Shown here: one piece after another, positions 20,147 through 29,868 of the stretch
Position numbering within the stretch: the stretch's first letter is position 1
How the letters are laid out: each line of letters begins with the position of its first letter
DNA from: Tatlockia sp.
GTDB lineage: Bacteria > Pseudomonadota > Gammaproteobacteria > Legionellales > Legionellaceae
DNA length: 64,000 nt
Direction of reading: 5' to 3'
Assembly: GCA_013697725.1 (NCBI GenBank)
Contig: JACCWI010000024.1
Coordinates: 186,001-250,000 of the forward strand
The notes under the pieces: generated by a model
What the model saw: only the letters and a program-made list of their open reading frames with translations
What the model was told of the DNA's origin: nothing
Databases searched by the model: none
Made by a program: the position numbers and the translations under genes

Positions 20147-20551
20147 CTAAGAGATTAGACTCTTTTCTAAAATTAACCTTGCATCATCGATAATGGTATT
20201 GAGAACTCTTTTTTTAAAATTAATCTTGCGTCATCAATAATGGTATTAAGTACCTCACTATTTAAACCCCGCTCAACATAATCAGGATTTTCATTTAACT
20301 TTTTGTTGATTATTAAATTAGCTCTCACTAAGGCGCTAAACACCTCTGAAATTAGCATTTCTTCATCTATATTTTTGCGCAATTCTTTAGCTAATAAATA
20401 GTTTGCATGCCTGTTAACAGCTCTTGATTTAGAAAAAAACCATAAACCGTAAGAAAAATCGGTTTTATTATTAATTTTATTAGATTTGATCCGTAGAATA
20501 TTTTAAGCCTGTTTTATTTGCAAAAATTTCAACAAATTCTTTACTATTCAT
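20147..20551 (-). pseudogene. Decayed small gene with frameshift and tandem duplication
   Basis: Reading the minus strand from the ATG at 20551 gives M-N-S-K-E-F-V-E-I-F-A-N-K-T-G-L-K-Y-S-T-D-Q-I then a stop. In another frame, with no start codon, the protein continues N-K-I-N-N-K-T-D-F-S-Y-G-L-W-F-F-S-K-S-R-A-V-N-R-H-A-N-Y-L and onward through A-L-V-R-A-N-L-I-I-N-K. A 47-base tandem duplication then puts the C-terminus V-L-N-T-I-I-D-D-A-R-L-I-L out of frame. Undoing both changes gives one helical protein of roughly 120 residues ending near 20147. No function recognised. A residual frame of 69 codons (TTG start at 20382) survives but is unlikely to be a full product. Confidence 0.65.
20169..20253. 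repeat. Imperfect 47-bp tandem duplication
   Basis: Two adjacent copies with a 47-base offset. The first begins AAAATTAACCTTGC at 20169, the second AAAATTAATCTTGC at 20216. Both continue through a TAATGGTATT core and differ at a few positions, so the duplication is not brand new. As 47 is not a multiple of three, it shifts the reading frame of the minus-strand gene remnant it lies in. Confidence 0.85.
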
Positions 20552-20644
20552 TGATTTTTTTCTTATTAAATTAGAGAAGCCATTAATACGCATTTTAACA
20601 AAGGAAACTTAAGACAAGATTAATTTTCCTCATATTGAACAAGG

Positions 20645-20741
20645 GTAGCCTTGATGCAGCATAGCGGAATCAAGGTTTTCATTCTCTGACGAATCTTACC
20701 AACCCATTTAGCTTGATTCCGCTATGCTGCATCAAGGCTAC
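20645..20741. repeat. Perfect 30-bp inverted repeat, MITE/REP-like
   Basis: Arms at 20645-20674 and 20712-20741 are exact reverse complements over 30 bases, with a 37-base loop. The arms begin GTAGCCTTGATGCAGC and end in GGAATCAAG. Similar GTAGCC...GGAAT palindromes are scattered in Legionella and other proteobacterial genomes as non-coding mobile repeats; that link is from memory. There is no transposase here. It separates the gene remnant from the next hydrolase gene and could also fold as a terminator-like stem in RNA. Confidence 0.85.
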
Positions 20742-20859
20742 GTTAATGAATTTTCTTCCTTGGCAAATTAGCATACAAATTAAGGCATTTTAGGCTATAT
20801 TAATAAATGATAAATATAAATCTAAAATTTTACCCTTCATGGCAAATTTAGGAAATCTA

Positions 20860-21783
20860 ATGAAGCAGAATTTTGTTCTTAGTGCCTCAAAAGAAGGCTA
20901 TCATCGTGTCGCATACAGGGAATGGGGAACGCCTAATGAAGAATCTTCCGCCATTATATGTGTCCATGGTTTAACACGAAATAGTCATGACTTTGACAAT
21001 CTGGCCAAATTTTTGAGTTTAAATGATGCTCATGTTTTTTGTCCTGATATCGTAGGCAGAGGGGATAGTAGCTGGTTTGAAAACCCCCAAAACTATAATT
21101 TTGAACACTACGTGACTGACATGAATAATTTAATAAGTCGAACAGGAGCAAGGCAGATTGATTGGATTGGTACCTCGATGGGTGGAATTATAGGAATGAT
21201 AATAGCCTCCCTCCCCAATTCTCCAATCCGACGATTGATACTTAATGACATCGGACCACAAATACCTATCCATGCATTGTGGCGGCTAGCAAAATATGCG
21301 ACTAGAAATACAGAATTTAAATCTATAGAAGAAGCAAAAATTTATTTTAAGGAAGTTTATGCAGATTTTGGCAATCTGACGGAACAGCAATGGCAACAAT
21401 TTACCTTAAATAGCATCAGCGAAAAGTCTCCTGGCTTATTTATGTCCAATTATGACCCAGCTCTTCATGATTCCAAAATAAAATTACAATCTTTAAAAGA
21501 TTTTTTTCATAACCCCCATAAAGCACTTGAAGGGATTATTTTTGATATCGATTTATGGCCTTACTGGGAAAACATAAAATGCCCGGTAATGGTGATTCGG
21601 GGTAAACATTCTGATTTTTTGCTACCTGAACACTTAAAAAAAATGAAAAGAACTCACTCTACTCTTGAGGTTTATGAAATAGACGATGCGGGCCACGCAC
21701 CTGCCCTGCTGGAACCTAATCAACATCTAAAAATCGCACACTGGTTAGCTATCTCAATACAGAAAGTAAATGAACAATTATAA
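20860..21783 (+). CDS. Alpha/beta hydrolase
   Basis: Cytoplasmic alpha/beta-fold hydrolase of about 307 residues. Visible are the oxyanion region I-I-C-V-H-G-L-T-R-N, the nucleophile elbow G-T-S-M-G-G (Ser), a candidate acid Asp in G-K-H-S-D-F-L-L, and the catalytic His in D-D-A-G-H-A-P-A-L. The complete triad suggests an active esterase or lipase-like enzyme of unknown substrate. An ATG also lies at 20839, but AGGA at about 20850 is well placed for the ATG at 20860. A hairpin follows the stop. Confidence 0.85.
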   Translation: MKQNFVLSASKEGYHRVAYREWGTPNEESSAIICVHGLTRNSHDFDNLAKFLSLNDAHVFCPDIVGRGDSSWFENPQNYNFEHYVTDMNNLISRTGARQIDWIGTSMGGIIGMIIASLPNSPIRRLILNDIGPQIPIHALWRLAKYATRNTEFKSIEEAKIYFKEVYADFGNLTEQQWQQFTLNSISEKSPGLFMSNYDPALHDSKIKLQSLKDFFHNPHKALEGIIFDIDLWPYWENIKCPVMVIRGKHSDFLLPEHLKKMKRTHSTLEVYEIDDAGHAPALLEPNQHLKIAHWLAISIQKVNEQL

Positions 21784-21792
21784 TATCCTTAG

Positions 21793-21810
21793 CCACTTAC
21801 CTTTAAGTGG
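21793..21810 (+). terminator. Hairpin after alpha/beta hydrolase gene
   Basis: CCACTTA and TAAGTGG form a perfect 7-bp stem with a 4-base loop just after the hydrolase stop, and flanking ATATCCTTA/TAAGGTAT can extend it. The downstream T-run is poor, so termination is plausible rather than certain. Confidence 0.4.
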
Positions 21811-21869
21811 TTGATCTGATAAGGTATTATTTTAATATCAATAAAATAGACTTAGTATAGGAAATTTTA

Positions 21870-22622
21870 ATGGAATTATTATTTCTTGGTGCCTCCTCAG
21901 CCTTTTCAGTTGAAAAGAATAATTATCAATCCAATATGTTGCTGCTTAGTAAATCAGGAAAAAAACTATTGCTAGACTGCGGAACTGATATTCGACATTC
22001 CCTTCATGCTCAAAATTTGCTTTCTAGCGATATTGATTCAGTATATATAAGTCATCTTCATAGTGATCACTCAGGTGGACTCGAGTGGCTAGGCTTTTCA
22101 TCCCGTTTTTTTGAGGCCTCTAAACCTAATCTTTTTATTAGCAACGATCTTAAACAAATGCTTTGGGATAATGTACTCTGTGGTGGTATGTGCTCAATTG
22201 AAAACGAAGAAGCTACTTTGATGGCTTTTTTTAATGTGAAAGAAATCATTGATGGCTCCTTTAGCTGGGAGGAATATCATTTTGAGTTAATTAAAACGAC
22301 GCATTATTTATCTAATGCCCAGGTCATGCCAAGCTATGGCCTTGTGATCACTAATGGCATTCGCAAAATTTTTATAACCACTGATACACGCTTTTCACCT
22401 TCTCTAATGACTAATTTCAAACAATACGATCTTATTTTCCATGATTGTGAAACAGCTATAAAATCAAGTGGGCAACACGCACGCTTTGAAGAATTGATAA
22501 CTTTGGCACCAGAGATTAAAAATAAAATATGGCTCTATGACTATAACGATGGTGATTTACCTGATGCTAAAGCTGAGGGTTTTCTTGGTTTTGTTATACC
22601 AGGACAACGTTTCAAATTATAA
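21870..22622 (+). CDS. Metallo-beta-lactamase-fold hydrolase
   Basis: 250 residues with the H-L-H-S-D-H-S-G-G metal-binding motif (about residues 61-69), a third-strand His in K-T-T-H-Y, an Asp in T-T-D-T-R-F, and a terminal H-D-C-E-T-A / H-A-R-F region. The overall plan, starting M-E-L-L-F-L-G-A-S-S-A-F, is that of RNase Z-like or cyclic-phosphodiesterase-like MBL proteins. It lacks the long inserts of true RNase Z. Substrate unknown. It may follow the preceding hydrolase in the same direction, separated by a possible terminator. Confidence 0.8.
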   Translation: MELLFLGASSAFSVEKNNYQSNMLLLSKSGKKLLLDCGTDIRHSLHAQNLLSSDIDSVYISHLHSDHSGGLEWLGFSSRFFEASKPNLFISNDLKQMLWDNVLCGGMCSIENEEATLMAFFNVKEIIDGSFSWEEYHFELIKTTHYLSNAQVMPSYGLVITNGIRKIFITTDTRFSPSLMTNFKQYDLIFHDCETAIKSSGQHARFEELITLAPEIKNKIWLYDYNDGDLPDAKAEGFLGFVIPGQRFKL

Positions 22623-22707
22623 AAAAATACTTTATAAAACAAATAGCATAGATTAAGTTAATTAGAAATCTCTTGCATAAATTGTCAACTAGTGTAAAAT
22701 TTGCACA

Positions 22708-23934
22708 ATGAAAATACATAAACTCAAATTCGCTTTATTCATCACCCTGATAACACTTGGGTGCCTTACGTGGTGGTTTAAATTCAAAGTTAAGGTTGAA
22801 AAACCTCAGCCCCCAACCACGATTACCCTCAAACAGAGATCCTTTGCCGACCTTCCCGGCTGGGAATCAGCTAAGGTAAAAAAATCATTACTCGCCTTTC
22901 AAATTTCCTGTAAAACCTTTATACGGCAAGATCCTGAGCAAGCAGTAGGTAGCGAATATATTGATTTAAAAGCCAAAGATTGGCAACCAGCCTGTCGCGA
23001 AGCCTTAGCGATTAATCCAATCTCCGAAACCCTTGCACGAAAATTTTTCCAGGATTGGTTTACTCCAATTGAGTTTAGTAACAAAGAACCCGTTCATGGT
23101 TTATTTACGGGTTACTACATGGCTTCTTTACATGGGTCTAGAATTCGAACGGCAGAATACAATGTTCCTATTTATGGTTTGCCATCAACTATGCTGACGA
23201 TTAATTTGGAATTATTTGATCCAGGCCTTAAAAATCGTCATGTCATTGGTCGTATAGTCGGTAAACAGGTTGTACCTTTTCATACTCGCGCAGAAATTAA
23301 TAGTGGAGCAATTGATAAAACAGCGCCGGTGTTAGTTTGGGTTAATAGTCATGTCGATCGCTTGTTTTTAGAAATTCAGGGTTCAGGAACTGTAGATTTA
23401 ACCGATGGTACTTCAATGTATTTAGGCTATGCAGCTCAAAATGGTGCACCTTACACTGCCATTGCGAAAGTATTAATTGATCAAGGAGTTATGACTAGAG
23501 ATAATGCCTCTATGCAGCACATAAAACGTTACCTGGAAGCTAACCCCTCTAAAATGCATGAGGTATTAAATAAGAACAAGTCTTTTGTATTTTTCCATAC
23601 GCTTGAGAAAGAAGAAGCCTTAGGAGCACAAGGGGTTGCTTTGACACCGGGATATTCTTTAGCAGTTGATCGTAAATGGATTCCTTTAGGCGCTCCACTT
23701 TGGTTAAAAACTACAAGACCTGGTAATCTCAATCCAGAGCATGAAGAGACTTTACAACGTTTAATGATTGCCCAAGACACTGGGGGAGCTATTCGTGGTC
23801 TTGTGAGAGGCGATGTTTATTGGGGAGCAGGAGAAATCGCCACTTTTATCGCTGGACACATGAAAAACAAAGGACATTATTGGTTATTACTACCCCGCCA
23901 TACTGTCACTTGGACCAATAGAGATTTATCTTAA
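22708..23934 (+). CDS. mltA: Membrane-bound lytic murein transglycosylase A
   Basis: Cleaves peptidoglycan glycan strands, forming 1,6-anhydromuramic products, at the inner face of the outer membrane or periplasm. The N-terminus has a hydrophobic segment (about residues 8-24) with a Cys, but the T-L-G-C sequence is not a good lipobox, so anchoring may be by the segment itself. Family marks: L-F-T-G-Y-Y, L-F-L-E-I-Q-G-S-G, the 3D-domain segment with the catalytic Asp in A-Q-D-T-G-G-A-I-R-G, and the C-terminal W-L-L-L-P. Length 408 residues is normal. Confidence 0.93.
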   Translation: MKIHKLKFALFITLITLGCLTWWFKFKVKVEKPQPPTTITLKQRSFADLPGWESAKVKKSLLAFQISCKTFIRQDPEQAVGSEYIDLKAKDWQPACREALAINPISETLARKFFQDWFTPIEFSNKEPVHGLFTGYYMASLHGSRIRTAEYNVPIYGLPSTMLTINLELFDPGLKNRHVIGRIVGKQVVPFHTRAEINSGAIDKTAPVLVWVNSHVDRLFLEIQGSGTVDLTDGTSMYLGYAAQNGAPYTAIAKVLIDQGVMTRDNASMQHIKRYLEANPSKMHEVLNKNKSFVFFHTLEKEEALGAQGVALTPGYSLAVDRKWIPLGAPLWLKTTRPGNLNPEHEETLQRLMIAQDTGGAIRGLVRGDVYWGAGEIATFIAGHMKNKGHYWLLLPRHTVTWTNRDLS

Positions 23935-23993
23935 GAGACTTATTTAATCATTCAAGGTTAAGGAAAACCTGCTAAACCGTGCAAAAATTTGCT

Positions 23994-24782
23994 TTAATCT
24001 TTGAAATCATCATCATTGATATCATCATAATTATCATTGGCTTGTGCCTTTTGCTTAGGCTGATTTTTTAAAGCATCGGCCAAACTTACAAACTGATAAC
24101 CATTTTTTTTATACATTTCAATAATATCGCCCATACAATAACTATTTAATAAATTTGCATGAAGTAAAAGAATTTTTTTCCCAGAATCGGCCTTCAAAGT
24201 TTCCCGCCAGATGAAGGCAAGATATTGCGGTCTTATCTTATTAATTTTCTGTGCTCGGAGTCGGGCAGGAACTGTATATAATTTTGCATTGAAAATATAA
24301 TCCTTGCTATCCACTGTGACTGGTGCAATGACGTAATTATTAGCGTCAAGATAATGTTGAATTTGGCGTCTTTTGTCTCCTTTACCCTCGGCTAAAAAAG
24401 GGTAGCGAAAATATTTAGGAGAAGACATCAGCGGTGCAAGAATTTTATCGGCTTTTTCCACATCTGAAATATATTTTTTAGCGCTAATTGCGTTCAAATT
24501 GGCGTGGGAATAAGTGTGATTTCCTAAAATAAAACCTGCTTGTTGAAATTGCTCTAACCAATTCCATTGTCCCTTGGCAATTGCACCTGCAATAACAAAG
24601 CCAGTAACGGGGATATTATTATCAATGAGAGGTTGGATAATACTCAAAAAACGTTCCTCTTTGGCAACCCCAACAAAAGGCAAATCATCGAGTGTAATAG
24701 CAATTTGACGTTTCAAAGCAAAACAGGAGTCGGATAAAAGCATCGCCATCAAAATATGACTTAAAGTATATTTCTTTAACAT
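23994..24782 (-). CDS. Secreted polysaccharide deacetylase (NodB-like)
   Basis: 262 residues with an N-terminal signal peptide (about 1-22, ending S-C-F-A). The NodB-homology signature is present: T-L-D-D (catalytic and metal Asp), N-H-T-Y-S-H (metal His pair) and R-Y-P-F-L. The C-terminus is an acidic Asn/Asp-rich tail. Likely acts in the periplasm on N-acetylated sugars such as peptidoglycan; with the adjacent convergent mltA this fits wall remodelling, though the two are not co-transcribed. Confidence 0.88.
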   Translation of the reverse strand: MLKKYTLSHILMAMLLSDSCFALKRQIAITLDDLPFVGVAKEERFLSIIQPLIDNNIPVTGFVIAGAIAKGQWNWLEQFQQAGFILGNHTYSHANLNAISAKKYISDVEKADKILAPLMSSPKYFRYPFLAEGKGDKRRQIQHYLDANNYVIAPVTVDSKDYIFNAKLYTVPARLRAQKINKIRPQYLAFIWRETLKADSGKKILLLHANLLNSYCMGDIIEMYKKNGYQFVSLADALKNQPKQKAQANDNYDDINDDDFKD

Positions 24783-24904
24783 TGCAAGCCCTCATTTACT
24801 CTGTTCTGGGATTGATAAGAGTTGCAATATCCGTACCTATTCCATAGCTTATTTTAATCAAAGAAAATTTAAAATATAATATTTAAAATCATATGCTTAA
24901 CTTA

Positions 24905-26080
24905 TTATTCATTAAAACTTAGCCACTCCAGACTCCATAGCTCGAATAAAAAAGCTTGATTTTCTGAATTTAATATGTATGGAGAAAGAGCCTTTTTACT
25001 CAATGAGCGGTTATTGGCCACCAATTTAACCAGGTCAACCGAAACTTTCGAGACGTCCCAAGCACAGCCATTTGCAAAAAAGGAGATTCCCTGATCTTTA
25101 GCAGTCATTTGATAGGCAAAGCGGCAAAGTGCATTTCTTTTCATTGCACAACCCCTTTTAAGTTCTGCCAGAAAACTAGTCTTAGCAATTAAGCTCTCCT
25201 CCTCAGGCATTGGCAACAAAGACTCGGCTTGTTGATCTAATTGCGTTACAAAGCATGCAAACCAATCCTTAAATTGTTCCTCGTTATCAAGGATCTCAAG
25301 CATCAATTTGCGTGCTTGAAATGAGGCTTGCGGCGGAATTTCTGAGCTATTGGCGCTTGTAAACCAGTTAGGATCTTTGTATAAAAGATTTGTTTTTTTC
25401 TCAGATATATATTCTGCAAAACTATCAAATATCTCTTGACCTTGGTAACTGCGATAACCAAAGGAATAAGTCATACATTCATCAGAAAAAGCGATACCAT
25501 AATGACCAACATGGGGTGGAAGATAAAGCATATCACCTTCTTCAAGAATGTAAGTTTCTTCTGTTTCAAACTGTTTCATTATGCGTAATTCAACGTCTTT
25601 TAAATAATTTGTCTCATTACAATGTTGAGTAGTTAGGGACCACTGACGTCGTCCAATCGCCTGGTAAAGAAAGACATCATAATTGTCATAGTGTGGTCCA
25701 ACACTACCCTCTTTTACAGCAAAACTAACCATTACATCATCAATACGCCATTGTGGTATAAAATTGAAATGTTCAAGCAGTTCATTTATTTCCGGCACAA
25801 AACGATCGAGCCCCTGAACAAGTAAGGTCCAATGAGTTTCTGGCAAATTTGCAAAATCCCTTTCTAAAAAAGGACCGCGTTTTAAATGCCAGCCCGGTCT
25901 TTGTTCAGGCGTTTGCAAAACGATTCGACTTTCAATTTCTTCTTCCATCGACAAACCGGCTAACTCATCAGGACTTAGTTCATTCACGAAGCCCGGGAGT
26001 GCCTTGCGGATAATTAAAGGTTTTTTTTGCCAATAATCTCTTAAAAACTCTTCCAGACCAATTTCTTCAAAACGTACCAT
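24905..26080 (-). CDS. roxA: Ribosomal protein L16 arginine hydroxylase (JmjC/cupin)
   Basis: Fe(II)/2-oxoglutarate oxygenase of the YcfD/RoxA family, which hydroxylates an arginine of ribosomal protein L16. The N-terminal Y-W-Q-K-K-P-L-I-I-R-K-A is typical. The metal triad is seen as H130-x-D132 (G-P-H-Y-D-N-Y-D) and a distal His in L-P-P-H-V-G-H-Y (190 or 193). 391 residues matches family length including the C-terminal winged-helix part. Monocistronic. Confidence 0.9.
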   Translation of the reverse strand: MVRFEEIGLEEFLRDYWQKKPLIIRKALPGFVNELSPDELAGLSMEEEIESRIVLQTPEQRPGWHLKRGPFLERDFANLPETHWTLLVQGLDRFVPEINELLEHFNFIPQWRIDDVMVSFAVKEGSVGPHYDNYDVFLYQAIGRRQWSLTTQHCNETNYLKDVELRIMKQFETEETYILEEGDMLYLPPHVGHYGIAFSDECMTYSFGYRSYQGQEIFDSFAEYISEKKTNLLYKDPNWFTSANSSEIPPQASFQARKLMLEILDNEEQFKDWFACFVTQLDQQAESLLPMPEEESLIAKTSFLAELKRGCAMKRNALCRFAYQMTAKDQGISFFANGCAWDVSKVSVDLVKLVANNRSLSKKALSPYILNSENQAFLFELWSLEWLSFNE

Positions 26081-26221
26081 TTTTTAAACCTTTAAGATGG
26101 GGATACCGCACAAGATAACTATTATTTGAAATTTTGTTAATTAATATTTCTGAGTTGTAAAACCTAAGGCTAGATAAAACCCGCCGTGATATGGTCGGCA
26201 AAACAGTTAAGGAGCTCTGAT

Positions 26222-26851
26222 ATGTCTAGAGGATTTTTCGCAATATTTAAACAACCTAAGCCTAAAACTATTATTGAAGGTACAGAGCTCATTAATGAAA
26301 TTTTAGAAAAAATTGGCGAAAGTATACAATATATTCAACTTCGATATTTAATCAAAATAAGAAAAAACGCCTTCCTGGTGCATATTGAATCATCAGGTCT
26401 AAACAAACAGGCCTTTATAGAAGCCTATGTTCATTTTGCTTCTAATTTAAAAGATTATTTGGATAGTGGTGGCGATATCGATGAGCGGATTAGTCTCTAT
26501 CATGGCTCCCGTCATTATTATCATGTAGGAGGTAGTGATAATAAATGGTCTTATTCCTTTGCTGATAATCTGGCAGATTATTTGTTAAAGCTATCAATTG
26601 TAGCCCTAGTCATTGCTGCAGTAGTCACTCCTTTTAATTTGACAGTCGGATTAACCGCCTTAGGTCTTGCTCTAACTCTTATGGGACCAAGCATGATGTA
26701 TACAATCGCCGTAACCAAACATAATGCTTCTAAAATAAAAAAGGAAGAAATTGAATTATATAGAGAAGCGCAAAAACTAGTTGATCCGGATGCTGCGAAT
26801 ATCAAATTTGAAGAAGAGAAGCCAAAAACTTCTTTTCAGAGTTGTTGTTAA
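26222..26851 (+). CDS. Hypothetical membrane protein ending in Cys-Cys
   Basis: Not recognised. About 209 residues from the ATG at 26222, which is preceded by AAGGAG; the longer frame from 26186 lacks a good site. A soluble N-terminal domain (about 115 residues) is followed by two hydrophobic helices (L-S-I-V-A-L-V-I-A-A-V-V-T-P-F and V-G-L-T-A-L-G-L-A-L-T-L-M) and a charged helix. It ends T-S-F-Q-S-C-C. A terminal Cys-Cys is how many Rab GTPases are doubly prenylated, and could also be palmitoylated or simply chance. Legionella effectors do exploit host lipidation. Confidence 0.6.
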   Translation: MSRGFFAIFKQPKPKTIIEGTELINEILEKIGESIQYIQLRYLIKIRKNAFLVHIESSGLNKQAFIEAYVHFASNLKDYLDSGGDIDERISLYHGSRHYYHVGGSDNKWSYSFADNLADYLLKLSIVALVIAAVVTPFNLTVGLTALGLALTLMGPSMMYTIAVTKHNASKIKKEEIELYREAQKLVDPDAANIKFEEEKPKTSFQSCC

Positions 26852-26952
26852 AAATACTTTAAATTGAAAATATTACTAAACTAGAGTTTTGCCCATGAAA
26901 ATCTCATTTATTTCAGCTATCATTAGCGCTTTGAATTCGATGGAGCCGGTAT

Positions 26953-29625
26953 ATGAAAGTGGGTCAAGACAGTCTCTCTACTGAGAGCCAATTGCAAGTA
27001 GAAGGTAAAGCATATAGCTACTTCAGCTTAAAACAGGCTGAAACTCTACATTTTCCAGGCATCAATCGTTTACCCTATTCCTTAAAAGTCCTCTTTGAAA
27101 ATTTGCTGCGTTTTGAAGACGGAATCACGGTAAAAACCCAAGATCTTAAAGCCTTGGCAAACTGGCTGCAAACCAAAACCTCTCAGCATGAAATCGCTTT
27201 TCGTCCAGCGCGTGTTCTAATGCAGGATTTTACCGGCGTGCCTGCCGTGGTTGATTTAGCAGCCATGCGTGATGCTATTAAAAAATTGGGAGGTAATGCC
27301 GAAAAAATTTCACCGCTCTCTCCTGTTGATTTAGTAATTGATCACTCTGTGATGGTGGATAAATTTGGCAGCTCTGATTCGTTAGTAATAAACACTGAAA
27401 TGGAATTGGAACGCAATATTGAGCGCTATGAATTTTTACGTTGGGGACAAAAAGCGTTTTCTAATTTTCAGGTAGTCCCACCAGGCACAGGCATTTGTCA
27501 TCAAGTGAACCTGGAATACCTCGCAAAAACTGTTTGGTCAAGCAATGACCAGGGTAAATGCTATGCTTACCCTGATACTCTCGTCGGTACGGATTCACAC
27601 ACTACAATGATTAACGGCCTTGGCGTATTAGGTTGGGGAGTGGGCGGTATTGAGGCTGAGGCTGCAATGCTTGGTCAACCCGTATCGATGTTAATTCCTG
27701 AAGTGATTGGTTTTAAACTTTTAGGCAAATTGCGAGAAGGCATCACGGCTACCGATTTAGTATTAACCGTTACTCAAATGCTAAGAGCTAAAGGAGTTGT
27801 AGGTAAATTCGTTGAATTTTATGGTTCAGGACTTAATGATCTCCCCCTGGCCGATCGAGCAACAATCTCTAATATGGCTCCAGAATATGGAGCAACCTGC
27901 GGCTTCTTTCCTGTTGATAAAGAAACTATTCGCTACCTGGAGTTAACAGGTCGTGATTCGCATACCATAGCTCTCGTTGAAACCTATAGTAAAGCGCAGG
28001 GCTTATGGTATGACGAAATTACGGAAGATCCAATCTTTACTGATAGTTTGATACTTGATTTATCTTCGGTAGAACCCTCATTAGCCGGTCCCAAACGCCC
28101 TCAGGACAAAGTTACTTTAAATACTCTACCCAAAGAATTTGATGCTTTTTTAGAAGAAATCGGAAAAATTTCTGAAAAAGATAAGAGTTTTCCAGTGGAT
28201 GCTGAATCTTTTACAATGAATCATGGCAACGTGGTCATTGCAGCCATTACAAGCTGCACCAACACCTCCAATCCAAGTGTTTTGATGGCAGCAGGTTTAG
28301 TGGCCAAAAAAGCAGTTGAGAAGGGACTAACCCGCAAACCCTGGGTAAAAACCTCCCTTGCACCCGGCTCAAAGGTTGTCACTGACTATTTACAATACGC
28401 AGGTTTACAACCTTATTTAAATGAGTTGGGCTTTAATTTAGTTGGTTATGGTTGCACAACTTGTATTGGTAATTCTGGCCCCTTGCCTGATGCTATTACT
28501 AATTCAATAACCGATAATGATTTGGTGGTCTGCTCAGTTCTCTCAGGTAACCGTAATTTTGAAGGAAGAGTCCACCCACACGTTAGAGCCAATTGGCTGG
28601 CTTCACCGCCCTTAGTCGTTGCTTATTCGTTATGTGGTACTACCTGTATTGATCTTACTCAAGATCCTATTGGTAAAGATTCTGAAGGTAATCACGTTTT
28701 CCTTAAAGATCTTTGGCCCTCCAATGCAGAAATTGCAAGCGAAGTTGCCAAAGTAACAGGCTCAATGTTCCGCAAAGAGTATGCTGACGTTTTTCTTGGC
28801 GATTCGCATTGGCAAGATATTAAAACAAATTCTAATCCTACTTATAGCTGGAATAGCGATTCCACTTATATTCAACATCCCCCCTTCTTTGAGAATTTGT
28901 CAGCCAAACCAAATGCTATTGAGCCGGTTAAGAAAGCAAATATCCTAGCGCTCCTGGGTGACTCAATAACGACAGATCATATTTCCCCTGCTGGTTCAAT
29001 CAGAGCCAATTCGCCCGCTGGTTTGTATCTTAAATCAAAAGGAGTGGCTGAAGCTGATTTTAATTCCTATGGATCAAGGCGTGGTAATCATGAAGTAATG
29101 ATGCGAGGAACCTTTGCTAATATTCGTATCCGCAATGAAATGACACCTGGGGTTGAAGGTGGTGTGACGCGTTATATTCCCAATAATGATTTAATGCCTA
29201 TTTATGATGCCTCAATGCTTTATCAACAGCATAACAAGCAATTAGTTATAATCGCCGGGAAGGAATATGGCACAGGTTCTTCACGCGATTGGGCTGCTAA
29301 AGGAACCAATCTTTTAGGGGTAAAAGCCGTAATTACTGAAAGTTTTGAGCGAATTCATCGTTCCAATTTAATTGGTATGGGTGTTCTACCATTGCAGTTT
29401 CAGGAAGGAACCTCAAGAAAAACACTAAAATTAGATGGATCAGAGCTTATTTCGATAGCGGTTGATGATTCCTTAAGGCCGGGTGCAAAATTGAATCTAA
29501 CAATTAGCAGAGAAAATGGCATGGACGAAATTATCCAGGTTATCTGCCGAATTGATACCGCTAATGAATTAGAATATTACCGTCATGGCGGCATCTTGCA
29601 ATATGTACTTCGTAATCTAGCTTAA
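26953..29625 (+). CDS. acnA: Aconitate hydratase A
   Basis: TCA-cycle enzyme converting citrate to isocitrate with a [4Fe-4S] cluster. Cluster cysteines are seen in [11 protein letters not shown] and [10 protein letters not shown]. Other landmarks: [12 protein letters not shown], the D-H-I-S-P-A-G segment and the swivel-domain motif [13 protein letters not shown]. Length 890 residues fits AcnA/IRP1. GGAG precedes the ATG. The Legionella aconitase is known as an abundant iron protein. A 12-bp-stem hairpin follows the gene. Confidence 0.97.
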   Translation: MKVGQDSLSTESQLQVEGKAYSYFSLKQAETLHFPGINRLPYSLKVLFENLLRFEDGITVKTQDLKALANWLQTKTSQHEIAFRPARVLMQDFTGVPAVVDLAAMRDAIKKLGGNAEKISPLSPVDLVIDHSVMVDKFGSSDSLVINTEMELERNIERYEFLRWGQKAFSNFQVVPPGTGICHQVNLEYLAKTVWSSNDQGKCYAYPDTLVGTDSHTTMINGLGVLGWGVGGIEAEAAMLGQPVSMLIPEVIGFKLLGKLREGITATDLVLTVTQMLRAKGVVGKFVEFYGSGLNDLPLADRATISNMAPEYGATCGFFPVDKETIRYLELTGRDSHTIALVETYSKAQGLWYDEITEDPIFTDSLILDLSSVEPSLAGPKRPQDKVTLNTLPKEFDAFLEEIGKISEKDKSFPVDAESFTMNHGNVVIAAITSCTNTSNPSVLMAAGLVAKKAVEKGLTRKPWVKTSLAPGSKVVTDYLQYAGLQPYLNELGFNLVGYGCTTCIGNSGPLPDAITNSITDNDLVVCSVLSGNRNFEGRVHPHVRANWLASPPLVVAYSLCGTTCIDLTQDPIGKDSEGNHVFLKDLWPSNAEIASEVAKVTGSMFRKEYADVFLGDSHWQDIKTNSNPTYSWNSDSTYIQHPPFFENLSAKPNAIEPVKKANILALLGDSITTDHISPAGSIRANSPAGLYLKSKGVAEADFNSYGSRRGNHEVMMRGTFANIRIRNEMTPGVEGGVTRYIPNNDLMPIYDASMLYQQHNKQLVIIAGKEYGTGSSRDWAAKGTNLLGVKAVITESFERIHRSNLIGMGVLPLQFQEGTSRKTLKLDGSELISIAVDDSLRPGAKLNLTISRENGMDEIIQVICRIDTANELEYYRHGGILQYVLRNLA

Positions 29626-29637
29626 ATTTAGCCAAAT

Positions 29638-29671
29638 GCTGAATTCTAAGGTTAGCTCTTTAGAATTCAGC
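29638..29671 (+). terminator. Hairpin after acnA
   Basis: GCTGAATTCTAA (29638-29649) pairs with TTAGAATTCAGC (29660-29671), a perfect 12-bp stem starting about 12 bases after the acnA stop, followed by T-rich AGCTTAATTT. Probable Rho-independent terminator, though the U-run is interrupted. Confidence 0.5.
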
Positions 29672-29868
29672 AGCTTAATTTAAATTGAATTGATTTTTTT
29701 GGGGTAAACTGCTAGATTGCGCTGTTTGTAAATTACCCAACTTATCTATATGGCTAGCTTTACCTCTTTATGGATGAGTTATAAGTTTTTTGATAAATAT
29801 CTCATCATAAAACCTTTCTGGGTATCACTAACTGCCTTTAATAGGTAGCTATTTCGCAAGGGCTTTAG

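Noticed and set aside
20173-20382. 69-residue minus-strand protein as an intact gene
   Set aside because: It starts at a TTG inside a longer frame, lacks the natural N-terminus and has a C-terminus shifted by the 47-bp duplication, so it is listed as a pseudogene.
22708-22800. MltA as a lipoprotein
   Set aside because: The Cys after the hydrophobic segment is preceded by T-L-G, a poor lipobox; anchoring left open.
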